In this document: positions 18,230 through 28,600 of the stretch, in pieces | Layout of the letters: every line of letters begins with the position of its first letter | How positions within the stretch are numbered: position 1 is the first letter of the stretch | Source: Chitinophagaceae bacterium | GTDB taxonomy: Bacteria; Bacteroidota; Bacteroidia; Chitinophagales; Chitinophagaceae | DNA: 64,000 bases | Assembly: GCA_022843585.1 (NCBI GenBank) | Contig: JALHNJ010000003.1 | Span: 272,222-336,221 of the forward strand | Reading direction: 5' to 3' | Program-made: the position numbers and the translations under genes | Notes under the pieces: model-generated | What the model was told of the DNA's origin: nothing | What the model saw: the letters and a program-made list of their open reading frames with translations, nothing else | The model's database searches: none

Positions 18230-19267
18230 CTAATCATATTTCTCCAGCATTTTAAAATGCCGGCTGGATTGACGAAGAAAATCATATCCTTTTTTAAACG
18301 ACCAGTAAGGTGTGCCGTTTTTGTGATTGTAACGGCTTATTTTAAACAGCACTTTCCAGTGATGGAGAATAACACCATATGCTTTCCAGATACTCATATC
18401 ACAATCGTAAATATGGTTGGGTTCTGCACCACAACCATTAAACTCCAAAATCTGAAAGTTCTTTCCTTGCTTTAGATCTTCAATAGAAGTTGTTTTAATA
18501 TCATACCGGCCGTAGTAAAATTTATCGGTATAGTGGCTAAGTTCATCAAATACTTTATGCAGGTTTTCGTCAATTTCCATGTGCAGGTTGGTAAAATGAG
18601 CTCCCCTGTTGTGATTACCGGCATAGGATAAATAAAAAATTTCCCCGGCTGGTATCACCCGGTCAAACCGGTGACCATGGCGATGCTCCATTTCTTCCAT
18701 TCTGAATTTTGCCCTGGGGTGTTCGGCTACCAATTCTTTCAATGTAGATTGGCCGTTTCCTTTTACCTGTAATAATTCTTTATCGATAAATCCGCTTACA
18801 ACCCCTTTTTTCTCCCAGGGAAACCGATAATAAAATACACTCACTTCAACAGGCAGTTCTATTAAATCTTGCACGATGTATTCAACCGGAATACGTTCAT
18901 GATATTTTATTAGTTGGTCTTCATTATCAATTTTGCGAAATAAAATACCTTTCATACCAATATCCGGCTTAACAATAAAAGGAAATTTAAAGCCGGCTTC
19001 TTCAATTTTCTTCTTTACTTCTGTAAAGTCCCAATCATGCAGTATATAAGTAGTCCGGGGATAAGTATGCGGGGGCAATTGATCATACATCTCTTTTTTA
19101 CCCTCCCCTTCAAAACCGCCAAAAGTAAGTGTTGGGTTTGATGAACTAAAATACCAAAAGGAGCGGCTTCGAAGACAATACCATAACCAAACGGGACTAA
19201 TTGGTAAATACAGGACATAAAAATTCCATAGTTCCCAATTGGTCAATTTTTGAAAAAATTTCTTCAT
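18230..19267 (-). CDS. ATP-grasp protein related to D-alanine-D-alanine ligases
   Basis: 345 residues from the ATG at 19267 (MKKFFQKL); ATG 19273 is an alternative and the upstream TTG at 19288 is unlikely. Visible ATP-grasp features are FPFIVKPDIGMKGILFRKI (ATP-binding lysine strand), EYIVQDLIELPVEVSVFYYR, VKGNGQSTLKELV, and the metal-binding end FQILEFNGCGAEPNHIYD, where E and N are the usual magnesium ligands. The N-terminal ~50 residues include an aromatic hydrophobic stretch (WNFYVLYLPISPVWLWYCL) that may bind the membrane. The family ligates an acid to an amine using ATP; the substrates here are unknown. It is upstream of the Crp/Fnr gene, 32 bases away. Confidence 0.75.
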   Translation of the reverse strand: MKKFFQKLTNWELWNFYVLYLPISPVWLWYCLRSRSFWYFSSSNPTLTFGGFEGEGKKEMYDQLPPHTYPRTTYILHDWDFTEVKKKIEEAGFKFPFIVKPDIGMKGILFRKIDNEDQLIKYHERIPVEYIVQDLIELPVEVSVFYYRFPWEKKGVVSGFIDKELLQVKGNGQSTLKELVAEHPRAKFRMEEMEHRHGHRFDRVIPAGEIFYLSYAGNHNRGAHFTNLHMEIDENLHKVFDELSHYTDKFYYGRYDIKTTSIEDLKQGKNFQILEFNGCGAEPNHIYDCDMSIWKAYGVILHHWKVLFKISRYNHKNGTPYWSFKKGYDFLRQSSRHFKMLEKYD

Positions 19268-19362
19268 ATTCATGCAGCGGATAAACAAAAATAGGTTTCC
19301 TGTAAAGAAAGTAATGGTTTTACATATTTTTTTTACTTTCTATAACCAATAAACTTTTTGCC

Positions 19363-19872
19363 ATGAAAAAATATTATACGTTGATCTTTATTCTTGTTTT
19401 GTTTTTTCGGGCAGAAGGCACCGTTTATACACCTATAACTGCGCCTTCAACTGGAGTCGTATCAATCGAACCTATTACTGCAACAGTATATATCACAACT
19501 GCCAAAACAAAAGACATTGAAAAATTATTAGGTAGAAAGCTAAAGCTTAAAGAAAAAATTGCTCTTAAAGTTTTTCAATGGAAATATAAGAAGGGATTAC
19601 GGGTAAAAAATACCGAAAAGTCAGATAAAAAAGGAAAAGCAGCTTTGATTTTAGGTATTATAGGAATCTCAGCACTACTTATTCCTTACCTTTCTATTGT
19701 AGCTCTCCCCTGCGCCATATTAGCTATTATATTCGGCAACCAGGCAAAAAAACAAAATCCCAATAACGGACAGGCAAAAGCAGGTGTTATACTTGGATGG
19801 GTTACAGTGGGACTTTTCGCACTTGCTCTAATTGTGGTTTTAGCTATTCTCTCTAGTTGGAGCTGGCTTTAA
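19363..19872 (+). CDS. DUF4190-like membrane protein with signal peptide
   Basis: 169 residues. A signal peptide (KKYYTLIFILVLFFRAEG) is followed by a ~70-residue basic region (KDIEKLLGRKLKLKEKIALKVFQWKYKKGL) and then a two-helix DUF4190-type domain: KGKAALILGIIGISALLIPYLSIVALPCAILAIIFGNQAKKQN, NGQAKAGVILGWVTVGLFALALIVVLAIL. The spacing of the two hydrophobic hairpins with the GxxAKxGxILGW motif between them is typical of that domain. Function unknown. It is divergent from the ATP-grasp gene. Confidence 0.75.
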   Translation: MKKYYTLIFILVLFFRAEGTVYTPITAPSTGVVSIEPITATVYITTAKTKDIEKLLGRKLKLKEKIALKVFQWKYKKGLRVKNTEKSDKKGKAALILGIIGISALLIPYLSIVALPCAILAIIFGNQAKKQNPNNGQAKAGVILGWVTVGLFALALIVVLAILSSWSWL

Positions 19873-19941
19873 TATTGGCAGCCTTCTTACATAGTAAGAC
19901 CTAAAATTCAGTAATATTGTTGTTGAATTACTTTATACTAT

Positions 19942-20721
19942 ATGCAAGTACCTACTGTTGCTGATAAAATGGCCAATGGACTAAGCCCGGAAATATTATT
20001 TTGGGTAGGCTGTGCTGGTAGCTTTGACCAACGGGCACAAAAAATAACCAAAGCATTTGTAACAATCCTTGATAAAGTTGGAATAAACTATGCAATTCTA
20101 GGTAAAGAAGAAATGTGTACCGGTGATCCTGTTCGAAGAGCCGGAAATGAATTCATGTTCCAGATGATGGCTTACCAGAATATTCAAATCCTGAATAATT
20201 ATGGGATCAAAAAAATTGTAACCGCTTGTCCGCATTGTTTCAATACAATCAAGAATGAATATCCTGAGTTGGGTGGTAATTATGAAGTCATTCATCACAC
20301 TACATTTTTACAACAGCTGATTGATGAAGGAAAAATAAAACTGAAAGAAGGCGGTTCTTTCAAAGGCAAAAAAATTACCTACCACGACAGTTGTTATCTC
20401 GGTCGCTCCAATAACATTTATGAAGCTCCACGCAAAGTGTTAGAAGCATTGGATGCAGAATTAATTGAAATGAAACGCTGCAAAAGCAATGGTCTTTGCT
20501 GTGGTGCTGGTGGTGCACAAATGTTTAAAGAAGAAGAAAAAGGAATTACCCGGGTAAATATTGAACGAAGTCATGAAGCGATAAACACCGGTGCGAATGT
20601 TATCGCAGCTGCATGTCCTTTTTGTAATACGATGATGACAGATGGAGTTAAACTGGCAGAAAAAGAAGATTCAGTGCAAGTATTAGATGTGGCGGAATTG
20701 ATTGCGCAATCACTGGCATAA
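19942..20721 (+). CDS. (Fe-S)-binding protein with two CCG domains (HdrB/GlcF-like)
   Basis: 259 residues. The first CCG-type half contains WVGCAGSFDQRAQKI, the variant CTGD near residue 57 and CPHCFNTIKNEYPELG; the second contains YHDSCYLGRSNNIYEAPR, CCGAGGAQMF and ACPFCNTMM. This two-domain cysteine pattern is known from heterodisulfide reductase subunit B and glycolate oxidase GlcF, where it binds an Fe-S cluster and transfers electrons. It is the expected partner of the membrane Fe-S subunit at 14780-16105. Its 3' end overlaps the convergent gene at 20710 by 12 bases. Confidence 0.88.
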   Translation: MQVPTVADKMANGLSPEILFWVGCAGSFDQRAQKITKAFVTILDKVGINYAILGKEEMCTGDPVRRAGNEFMFQMMAYQNIQILNNYGIKKIVTACPHCFNTIKNEYPELGGNYEVIHHTTFLQQLIDEGKIKLKEGGSFKGKKITYHDSCYLGRSNNIYEAPRKVLEALDAELIEMKRCKSNGLCCGAGGAQMFKEEEKGITRVNIERSHEAINTGANVIAAACPFCNTMMTDGVKLAEKEDSVQVLDVAELIAQSLA

Positions 20722-21090
20722 GGCTGCATCTGACAATAATCTTTCTTCAACTTCAAATGCTTCCCTCAACTTACCTTTTGGTACAGGTATAATTATTTCG
20801 CCCCGCTTCTTTGCAGATGCGTTGGTGCATTGATATGCTATTTCAATAATATTTATTATACCTTCTTCCCTGATATTAATTTGGGTAAGGTAATGGCGTC
20901 CGCTGCTGAAATATTGCTGATTAGCACCTATACAAACTAACTCCGGGGTTATTTTTACTTCGGGTATTTTTTTATAGGCTGTTGAAAAAAGCAAATACAT
21001 CATATAATATATAATACCTTTTTGTTTCCGTTCAGAACGGACAAAAGCGTTCCATTCTTGTTTTGAGTATGTCCAATGGGCAAGTATCAT
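20710..21090 (-). CDS. Conserved-looking hypothetical protein
   Basis: 126 residues, cytoplasmic, no signal peptide. Notable features are an N-terminal WTYSKQEWNAFVRSERKQKG motif and a C-terminal IIIPVPKGKLREAFEVEERL. I do not recognise it. It starts 48 bases from the divergent gene at 21139 and overlaps the CCG-domain gene tail to tail by 12 bases, so it is squeezed between two genes that look functionally related. Real coding is supported by an even, ordinary composition and by its compact fit between neighbours. Confidence 0.6.
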   Translation of the reverse strand: MILAHWTYSKQEWNAFVRSERKQKGIIYYMMYLLFSTAYKKIPEVKITPELVCIGANQQYFSSGRHYLTQINIREEGIINIIEIAYQCTNASAKKRGEIIIPVPKGKLREAFEVEERLLSDAALCQ

Positions 21091-21138
21091 GCTGCTAGGT
21101 TTTGTAGAAATGAATTTAATTGGTTGTAATTTAGCGGC

Positions 21139-21660
21139 ATGAACCTAGATTTTATATACCTGCTGGACGGTAGTTTTCATCCCGAATCAAGAGTGTGGGT
21201 GTACCAAAGCAGCCGTTTATTTAGCCTTAGCGAAGCTTTTGATATTGAAGACTTACTGAAAGAATTTACAGCGCACTGGAAGAGCCATGGTACCCCGGTA
21301 AAAGGAGCTGGTTATTTATTCTTTGGGCAGTTCATCATATTAATGGCAGATGAAAAAGCTACGGGAGTTAGCGGATGCAGTACGGATAGTTCGGTGCGTC
21401 TTATAAAAGATGTTGAGCAACGTTTTGCTGTTAATATGTTCGACAGAACTACGCTAACATTTGTGGTTAAAGATAAAATTGAGTTATTTCCCCTCTCCCA
21501 ATTGCAATATGCTGTTGATAATGGGTTTATTAAAGCCGATACCTTATATTTTAATAACCTGGTTCAAACGAAAGAAGAATTGGAAACCCAATGGATTATT
21601 CCGGTAAAGGATAGTTGGCTGTCAAAGAGAGTTTCCTTTGCAAAATCAACAAGCCAGTAA
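21139..21660 (+). CDS. Conserved hypothetical protein (often labelled 'ABC transporter ATPase' in Bacteroidetes)
   Basis: 173 residues. Related Bacteroidetes proteins are often named 'ABC transporter ATPase' (from memory), but no Walker A (GxxxxGKS/T), ABC signature LSGGQ or Walker B motif is present, so that name is not supported. The distinctive block is VSGCSTDSSVRLIKDVEQRFAVNMFDR (about 93-119), with a Cys-Ser-Thr turn and a long amphipathic helix. A tail follows with WIIPVKDSWLSKRV. No signal peptide. The position after the CCG-domain Fe-S gene hints at a shared role, but function is unknown. Confidence 0.7.
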   Translation: MNLDFIYLLDGSFHPESRVWVYQSSRLFSLSEAFDIEDLLKEFTAHWKSHGTPVKGAGYLFFGQFIILMADEKATGVSGCSTDSSVRLIKDVEQRFAVNMFDRTTLTFVVKDKIELFPLSQLQYAVDNGFIKADTLYFNNLVQTKEELETQWIIPVKDSWLSKRVSFAKSTSQ

Positions 21661-21665
21661 TTTGA

Positions 21666-22667
21666 TTAATACCAGGGCACCAGCCTTTTCATCTCCGAAT
21701 TATCTGGTGACGTATACACCATACTAATTTCAAACCCGTTTCTTGTTTGTCCACCTGTTTTTAATTTAGAAGTAGTATAGTCAAAACTAAACCCGGTTTG
21801 AAAGCCTTCCAATTGATAGCCGATATACGGTATCACCGCATCTTTTAACCGATACCACGCACCAAGACTTATTATATTCTTCTTTTGATCGCCTAACTGA
21901 ATGCCATATGCAGAACCTAATGTTGTTTCATTGGTGCTACCCTGCTGCTGGTAATTGAGTGAGAAATAAAATATACCACTGTATCCAACATCTATATTTC
22001 CACCTGCAACGGCGGTATATCTTTTGGGCAATTGAAATTGAGGATCGTTATATACATCTTTTTTCTTTAAAAGATTATATACACTAATCCCTGCAAAGAA
22101 AGATTTGTCGGGCAATGAAGCATGGTAAGCCGCTCCCGTACTCATATCAAAATAGTTTCTATTGCCACCCGGGAGTTCTTCTCCTATTGGTAAAGAAACA
22201 TCAAAGCCTCCGCTGGTTAATTGGTTTTCAAAACTTAGCTTATTAAAATTGATTCTTCTCTCACTATATACTCCTTGCAAACCCAAGCCGATCGTATGGA
22301 CATTATCAGGATCAAGAGAAAGATTATAAGCCGTACTAAAACTGATAGAATTAAATTGTACCGCACCTTCAAGCGTTTTATCACTAAGGGCAGCAATACC
22401 AAAGCCTAACTTATTTCCCGGTGCCAGTTTATCTCTCAATGGACTTACATCTACCGACAATGAAGTAGTACTGTATGGCGAGCCGCCGTTTCCCCATTGC
22501 GAACGATAATTACCGGCAACTCTAAATGAACCTTCGGTATAACCGGTAAATGCCGGATTTATCAATAGCGGTGAAGAATAGAATTGAGAAAAATGTGGCG
22601 ATTGTGCTTGTGACAATCCCATCCAACATAGTAAGATTATAGTTATCCTGAGTTTCATTACCATCAT
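21666..22667 (-). CDS. PorP/SprF family type IX secretion-associated outer-membrane protein
   Basis: 333 residues from the ATG at 22667; ATGs at 22664 and 22658 are equally possible and the GTG at 22694 is unlikely. The signal peptide (RITIILLCWMGLSQAQ) is followed by the family hallmark SPHFSQFYSSPLLINPAFTG, then NYRSQWGNGGSPYSTTSLSVD and repeated barrel strands (KLGFGIAALSD, HTIGLGLQGVYSERRINF, SLGAWYRLKDAVIPYIGYQLEGFQTGFSFDYT). Such proteins accompany giant type-B-CTD cargo and are thought to anchor or help export them. Its ATG begins one base after the stop of the giant gene, so translation is probably coupled. Confidence 0.92.
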   Translation of the reverse strand: MMVMKLRITIILLCWMGLSQAQSPHFSQFYSSPLLINPAFTGYTEGSFRVAGNYRSQWGNGGSPYSTTSLSVDVSPLRDKLAPGNKLGFGIAALSDKTLEGAVQFNSISFSTAYNLSLDPDNVHTIGLGLQGVYSERRINFNKLSFENQLTSGGFDVSLPIGEELPGGNRNYFDMSTGAAYHASLPDKSFFAGISVYNLLKKKDVYNDPQFQLPKRYTAVAGGNIDVGYSGIFYFSLNYQQQGSTNETTLGSAYGIQLGDQKKNIISLGAWYRLKDAVIPYIGYQLEGFQTGFSFDYTTSKLKTGGQTRNGFEISMVYTSPDNSEMKRLVPWY

Positions 22668-22668
22668 T

Positions 22669-25600
22669 TTAGCGTATAAGAACTGTTTTACCACTTGCTT
22701 TTATAATAGTGCCATCCTGGCTTTTCCCTAAGAATACCCAGGTATAAGTTTCTGTTGGCTGTGGTATATTTTTATAATTACCATCCCAGCCCTCTCCCAC
22801 ATTTTGTGTTTGATACATTAGCTGCCCCCATCGGTTATATACTCTGAAATAATCAATTGAAAAAGCACTTACACCTAACGGCCTTAATTTATCATTCGCA
22901 TTATTACTGTTTGGAGTAAATGCTTTAGGAACATAAATATCAGCCTTATCAAAAGCCTGTACTAATACTGTATCTGTAACAAGACAGCCCGCCGCAATTC
23001 TTATTCTCACCAAATATTCTCTATCTGCAGAAGTAGTTACAACCGGATTTTGAATGGTTGAATTATTAAGTGCAGTTGCCGGTTGCCAAACATATTGCAC
23101 GCCAATATTTCTGGCCGATAATGTAAAAGCTGTATTTTTTAATACTCTTACATTGTCATATCTTATTCCGGGTGTCGCAGGAATTACCGTTATCAATTTT
23201 TTAATAGTATCTGCTAATTGCACACAGGCCGTAGGAGTAGCAATTAGCTCTACAGTGTAAGAACCAGGCTGAGTATAAACATGTGTTGGTGCAAAAAGTG
23301 AAGAAGTGCTATTATCACCAAAATTCCAACTCCAGTTTACTGTACCACTGCTTCCCGTTGTGCTTGTATTATTGAAAATGGTTATCTCATTTTGACATAA
23401 CGCTGAAAAATCAAAAGCTGTTATTGGTTTTTGAATTACCTGAATATTAGCCGTGTTTGAAGCCATCGCTTTACATCCATTAGCAGCATTGATCTCCACA
23501 CTATAAATTCCTTGTGTAGTTACGGTAATGACATCTGTTGTAGCACCATTTATAGGAGCTCCATTTAATAACCATTGGTAAGAAACACCTCCTGATACGG
23601 TAAGTATTTGAGATGAACCGATACAAATTGTGGCATTACCGGGACTGATTGATCCTGTTGGTAGCGAATTAACCGTCAGTATTAGGGTAGCTGTTGAATC
23701 ACAATTATTAGAACCTGTAAGTATAACATTATAACTACCAGAGGCAGTATAACTATTACCATTCCAGCTAAATGGTAATTGATTAGCACAAATGCTGATA
23801 GAAGTAGTGCTTGTTGCCACCGGTTTTATTGCAAGATTCAATGTGGCAATGGAGTCGCAACCATTAGAACCCGGGATAGTAACATTGTAACTACCTGCCG
23901 CAGTATAATTATTGCCATTCCAGCTATATGGCAATTGATTGGTACAGACTTCAATATTGGTTGAGCTGGTTTGTATATTTTTTATTTCCAAATTCAAGGT
24001 GGCTATGGAATCACAACCGTTAGAACCATTTAATGTAACATTATAAATTCCCGATGTTGAATAGTTATTCCCATTCCATATATAAGGGGCCTGGTTTGCA
24101 CAGATACTTGCATTAGTGATACTCGTCAATACAGGGTTTACCGTAAGGTTCAAGGAAGCAATCGAATCGCAGCCATTTGAACCTGCCAGCGTAATATTGT
24201 AAATACCTGTTGCAGTATAATTATTGCCATTCCATAGATACGGCAATTGATTTTCGCATCGGCTGATATTTGTTATACTGGTTAATACAGGAGTTACACC
24301 AAGGTTTAAAGTAGCAATGGAATCACAGCCTGCCTGACTTACCAGTGTTACATTAAATGATCCTGCCGTATTATAGCTATTACCATTCCAACTATAGGGC
24401 AATTGATTTGCGCATACATTAACATTGGTAGTGCTGGTTAACACGGTGCCTATAGAAAGATTTAACGTAGCAATGGAGTCGCAGCCATTTGAGCCGACCA
24501 ATGTAACAGTATAGATTCCTGCCAAATTATAATTATTACCATTCCAATTATAAGGAAGTTGATTATTGCAAATACTTACATTAGTGGTACTTGTTTGCAC
24601 AGCATTTACAACAAGGTTGAGGGTAGCTATGGAATCGCAGCCATTGGCCCCAATTAGGGTAACGTTGTAGTTTCCTGCACCATTATAAATATTACCATTC
24701 CAGTTATACGGAAGTTGATTGGAACAAACAGCCACATTAGTAATGCTTGATGATATTGAATTAATTGAAAAGTTGAGGGTAGCAATGGAATCGCAGCCGT
24801 TGGAGCCTAGTAATGTAACATTATAAGTGCCTGCCGTGTTATATGCATTCCCATTCCAGTTATACGGCAATTGATTGGAGCAAGTACTGGCATTAGTTGT
24901 ACTAGTTAATACCGGATTAATGGCAAGATTTAAAGTAGCAATTGAATCACAACCAGATTGGCTTACCAATGTTACATTGAAGGTGCCTGCTGTATTGTAA
25001 TTATTTCCATTCCAAGGATACGGAAGTTGATTAGTACAAACAGCCACATTGGTGGTACTCGTCAATATTGCACTTACCGTAAGATTTAAGGTAGCTATCG
25101 AATCGCAGCCATTGCTCCCCATTAAAGTAACACTATAAATACCCCCAGCATTATAGTTATTTCCATTCCAGCTATAAGGTAATTGGTTAGTGCAAATATT
25201 TATGTTAGTAGTACTGGTTGCAGCTACGTTAACCGAAAGATTTAAAGTAGCGACTGAATCGCATCCATTAGAACCAGTTAGTGTAACAACATATGTGCCT
25301 GCCGAATTATAACTATTCCCATTCCAGTTATACGGCAATTGGTTAGTACAGGTACTTATATTGGTGGTACTTGAGGATGTTTGATTGATTAAAAGATTTA
25401 AGGTGGCAATGGAATCGCAGCCATTTGAACCTAACAAGGTGATATTATATGTTCCAGCAATATTATAATTATTCCCATTCCATATATAGGGAAGTTGGTT
25501 GGTACAAACACTTGCATTGGTGGTGCTTGTTAATATCGGATTTACCGAAAGATTCAAAGTTGCAATTGAATCACAACCCGATTGACTCACTAATATGACA

Positions 25601-28600
25601 TTAAATGTTCCAGCCGCATTATAATTATTTCCATTCCATATAAAGGGAAGTTGGTTGGTACACACACTTGCATTGGTGGTACTCGTCAAGACTGTATTAA
25701 CCGTAAGATTTAAAGTAGCAATCGAATCGCAGCCATTTGTTCCGGGCAGTGTAACGTTATAAGTCCCCCCGGCATTATAATTATTTCCATTCCAGCTATA
25801 GGGAAGCTGATTGGTGCAAATACTGATATTAGTAGTACTGGTTGAAACCGGATTAACGGATAAATTTAACGTTGCTATCGAATCGCAATTATTAGAACCC
25901 GTTAGTGTAACAAAATAACTACCTCCGGCATTATAACTATTCCCATTCCAGCTATAGGGCAATAGATTTGAACAAACAGCTACATTGGTTATACTTGATG
26001 ACGTTGGATTAATAGCAAGGTTAAGTGTGGCTATCGAGTCACATCCGTTTGAACCAATTAAAGTAACATTATATGTTCCGGCGGAACTATAATTGTTTCC
26101 GTTCCATACATACGGAAGTTGATTGGTACATACGGAGAGATTTGTAGTACTGGTTAAAGGTGGCGAAACTGTCAAATTAAGTGTTGCAATAGAATCGCAG
26201 CCTGCCTGTGTAGTCAACGTCACATTGTAAGTACCGGCGGTGTTATAATTATTTCCATTCCAGCTAAATGGAAGTTGATTAGAGCAAATAGCAATATTAG
26301 TTGTGCTAGTAGGTGTTGGGGTTAAAGTTATTATTGACGTGTTAGACAGAGTTGAACTACAGCCATTAACAGATGCACTCACCTGGTACGTACCAGCAAT
26401 AGTAGCATTATAAGTTGAAGATGTAACTCCATTAATAAGATTATTATCTCTTGTCCATTGATAAGTATCACCACCGGTCGCAGTTAACAATTGTGAGTTA
26501 CCCTGACAAATTGTTGCTGAAGCAGGGCTTAAAGTTGGTGTTGGAGGTTCGGCTGGTGTTGTAAAAGAAATTACTGTCCAATTACTACAGAAGGTATAAG
26601 AATTTATGTCGAAGTTAGGGATCGTAGCTCCACGTACATGAATATAATAGGTAGTGGATGGAAGTAAACCACCTACTGATCCACCTATGGATGTTGTAGA
26701 TATTCTAGCAGGCAAAGGTGGTGGGCTAGAAGACAAGGTTACTGCATATTGGAATATTTTAACCGGACTTCCATAATCCCTCCAACTAAAAGAAACTTGA
26801 TTGGGACAAACAGATGTTGTTGCCAACTCCGAAACACCACCGTAATAAACAGATACAGGATTAGAGTAAACAGTATCACAATCTGGCTTTCTGGATTCTA
26901 CTATATAAGTGCCTGAATAACTTGCTGTCATTGCAAAATTTAAACTTTGATTTCCTCCACCACCACCAATTGGTACATAGTAGGATGCTGGTCCCATCCA
27001 TTCATAGTCTTGTTCGTTCTGGGTTTCTGGTATGCCCACATTTACATTTGCACCCTCACAGTAAACACCATTACCCCCAAGTGAGGGTGCTATGGATGCA
27101 GAACCAAGAACAACTGTTTGAGAAAAAATTTCACATAGTCCTGTTATAGATTTTACGTAATATGTACCTGCTGTAGTTGCGGTATAGGTAGAACCAGATT
27201 GTCCGGGTATTAGTATCCCATCTTTGTACCAGCTATATCCGGTTCCGCCTGAAACTGTTAACTCAATAGAATTGACACCAAAACAAAAACGACCCGATGC
27301 CGGTGTAATAGAAAGATTACCAGAACAGGGATTGAAATTCCATAAATCATTCAGTGAAAAATACTGGCTGATATATTTCCCTAGCCCACTTCCACCAAAC
27401 ATCCAAAGCTTTCCTTCACTTGTTTTGTAACTCATACTACTGTTTCTTCCTCCCGGGTTATTTGTTACACTTGGAACAGTAGCTGTTCCATAAATACCTG
27501 GGTTAGAACCTGGCTCTCCCTTTACCCATGTCCATACATTCAAAAACCGATTGTACTTCCATACATCGTTAAGCGCATCGCCACCCCCAAATAAATAAAA
27601 CTCATCGCTGTTTGATACCCATGCAGACATATTAGACCTTCCGCCAGGTGTGTTTTCTACAGAGGGTACCCCCATATAGCCAAAAACGGGAGTAATATTA
27701 TTTAAGTCGCTTCCATTAACCCATGTCCAAATATCTGTGGATGGCTCATACTTCCAGAGATCACTTAAATAACCCTCAGCATTCTCCTGAAAAGCTTTAC
27801 CATAACCTCCAAATAGCCATAAATTGCCATCACTGTCTAAAAATCCTGCAGAAGCATTCCTGCCACCGGGTTGAGTGTTTACAGTTCCAGCTCCGATGAC
27901 ACCATAAACTCCGGCATTATCAATTGTTTTACTTCCCTTAATAAATGTCCATTGTGTTGTTGAAGGGTTGAATTTCCAAAGATCGTTAAGATACCCACTT
28001 CCACCGCTTTCACCATATCCATAGCCTCCAAATAGCCATAGCATCCCGTTGCTATCTGTCCATGTTATGGCATCATATCTTGAGCCAGGCTTGTTTGTTG
28101 CAGATGCTACCCCTATAGTACCATAGCTTCCTAGATTATTAAGAGTATTATCTCCTTTTATCCATGTCCATTGAGAAGTGGCAGGATCAAATCTCCATAG
28201 ATCATTTAAATAACCTGCTGTAGCTGTAGTTGAATAACCATTACCACCAAAAAGCCAAAGTCGGCCATTGTTATCTTTCCAGGTCATACATGCAAATCTG
28301 CCCCCAGGCCTGTTAGAGACTGCTGGTACATTAACAACGCCATAATTACCGGTTAAATCAGCAAGACTATCACCTGCAGTCCATGTCCATTGATTAGTAC
28401 CCGGCTGATATCTCCACATATCTGACAAATACCCCTGCTGGTTGATGCCACCCACTCCATTTCCACCAAATAACCAAAAGTCTCCTGCTGCATCCATCCA
28501 TGTTCCTGCACTATAACGGTTACCCGGATAATTCGCAGCATTAGTTGTATTAATTGTTCCATACACACTACTCCCTATTCTGGAAAAATCTCTTATCCAA

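Noticed and set aside
23659..26310. Regular 156-base periodicity resembling a CRISPR or satellite array
   Set aside because: The repeats stay in one open reading frame, the period is a multiple of three, and the units encode one consistent protein domain. No repeat-spacer alternation exists.
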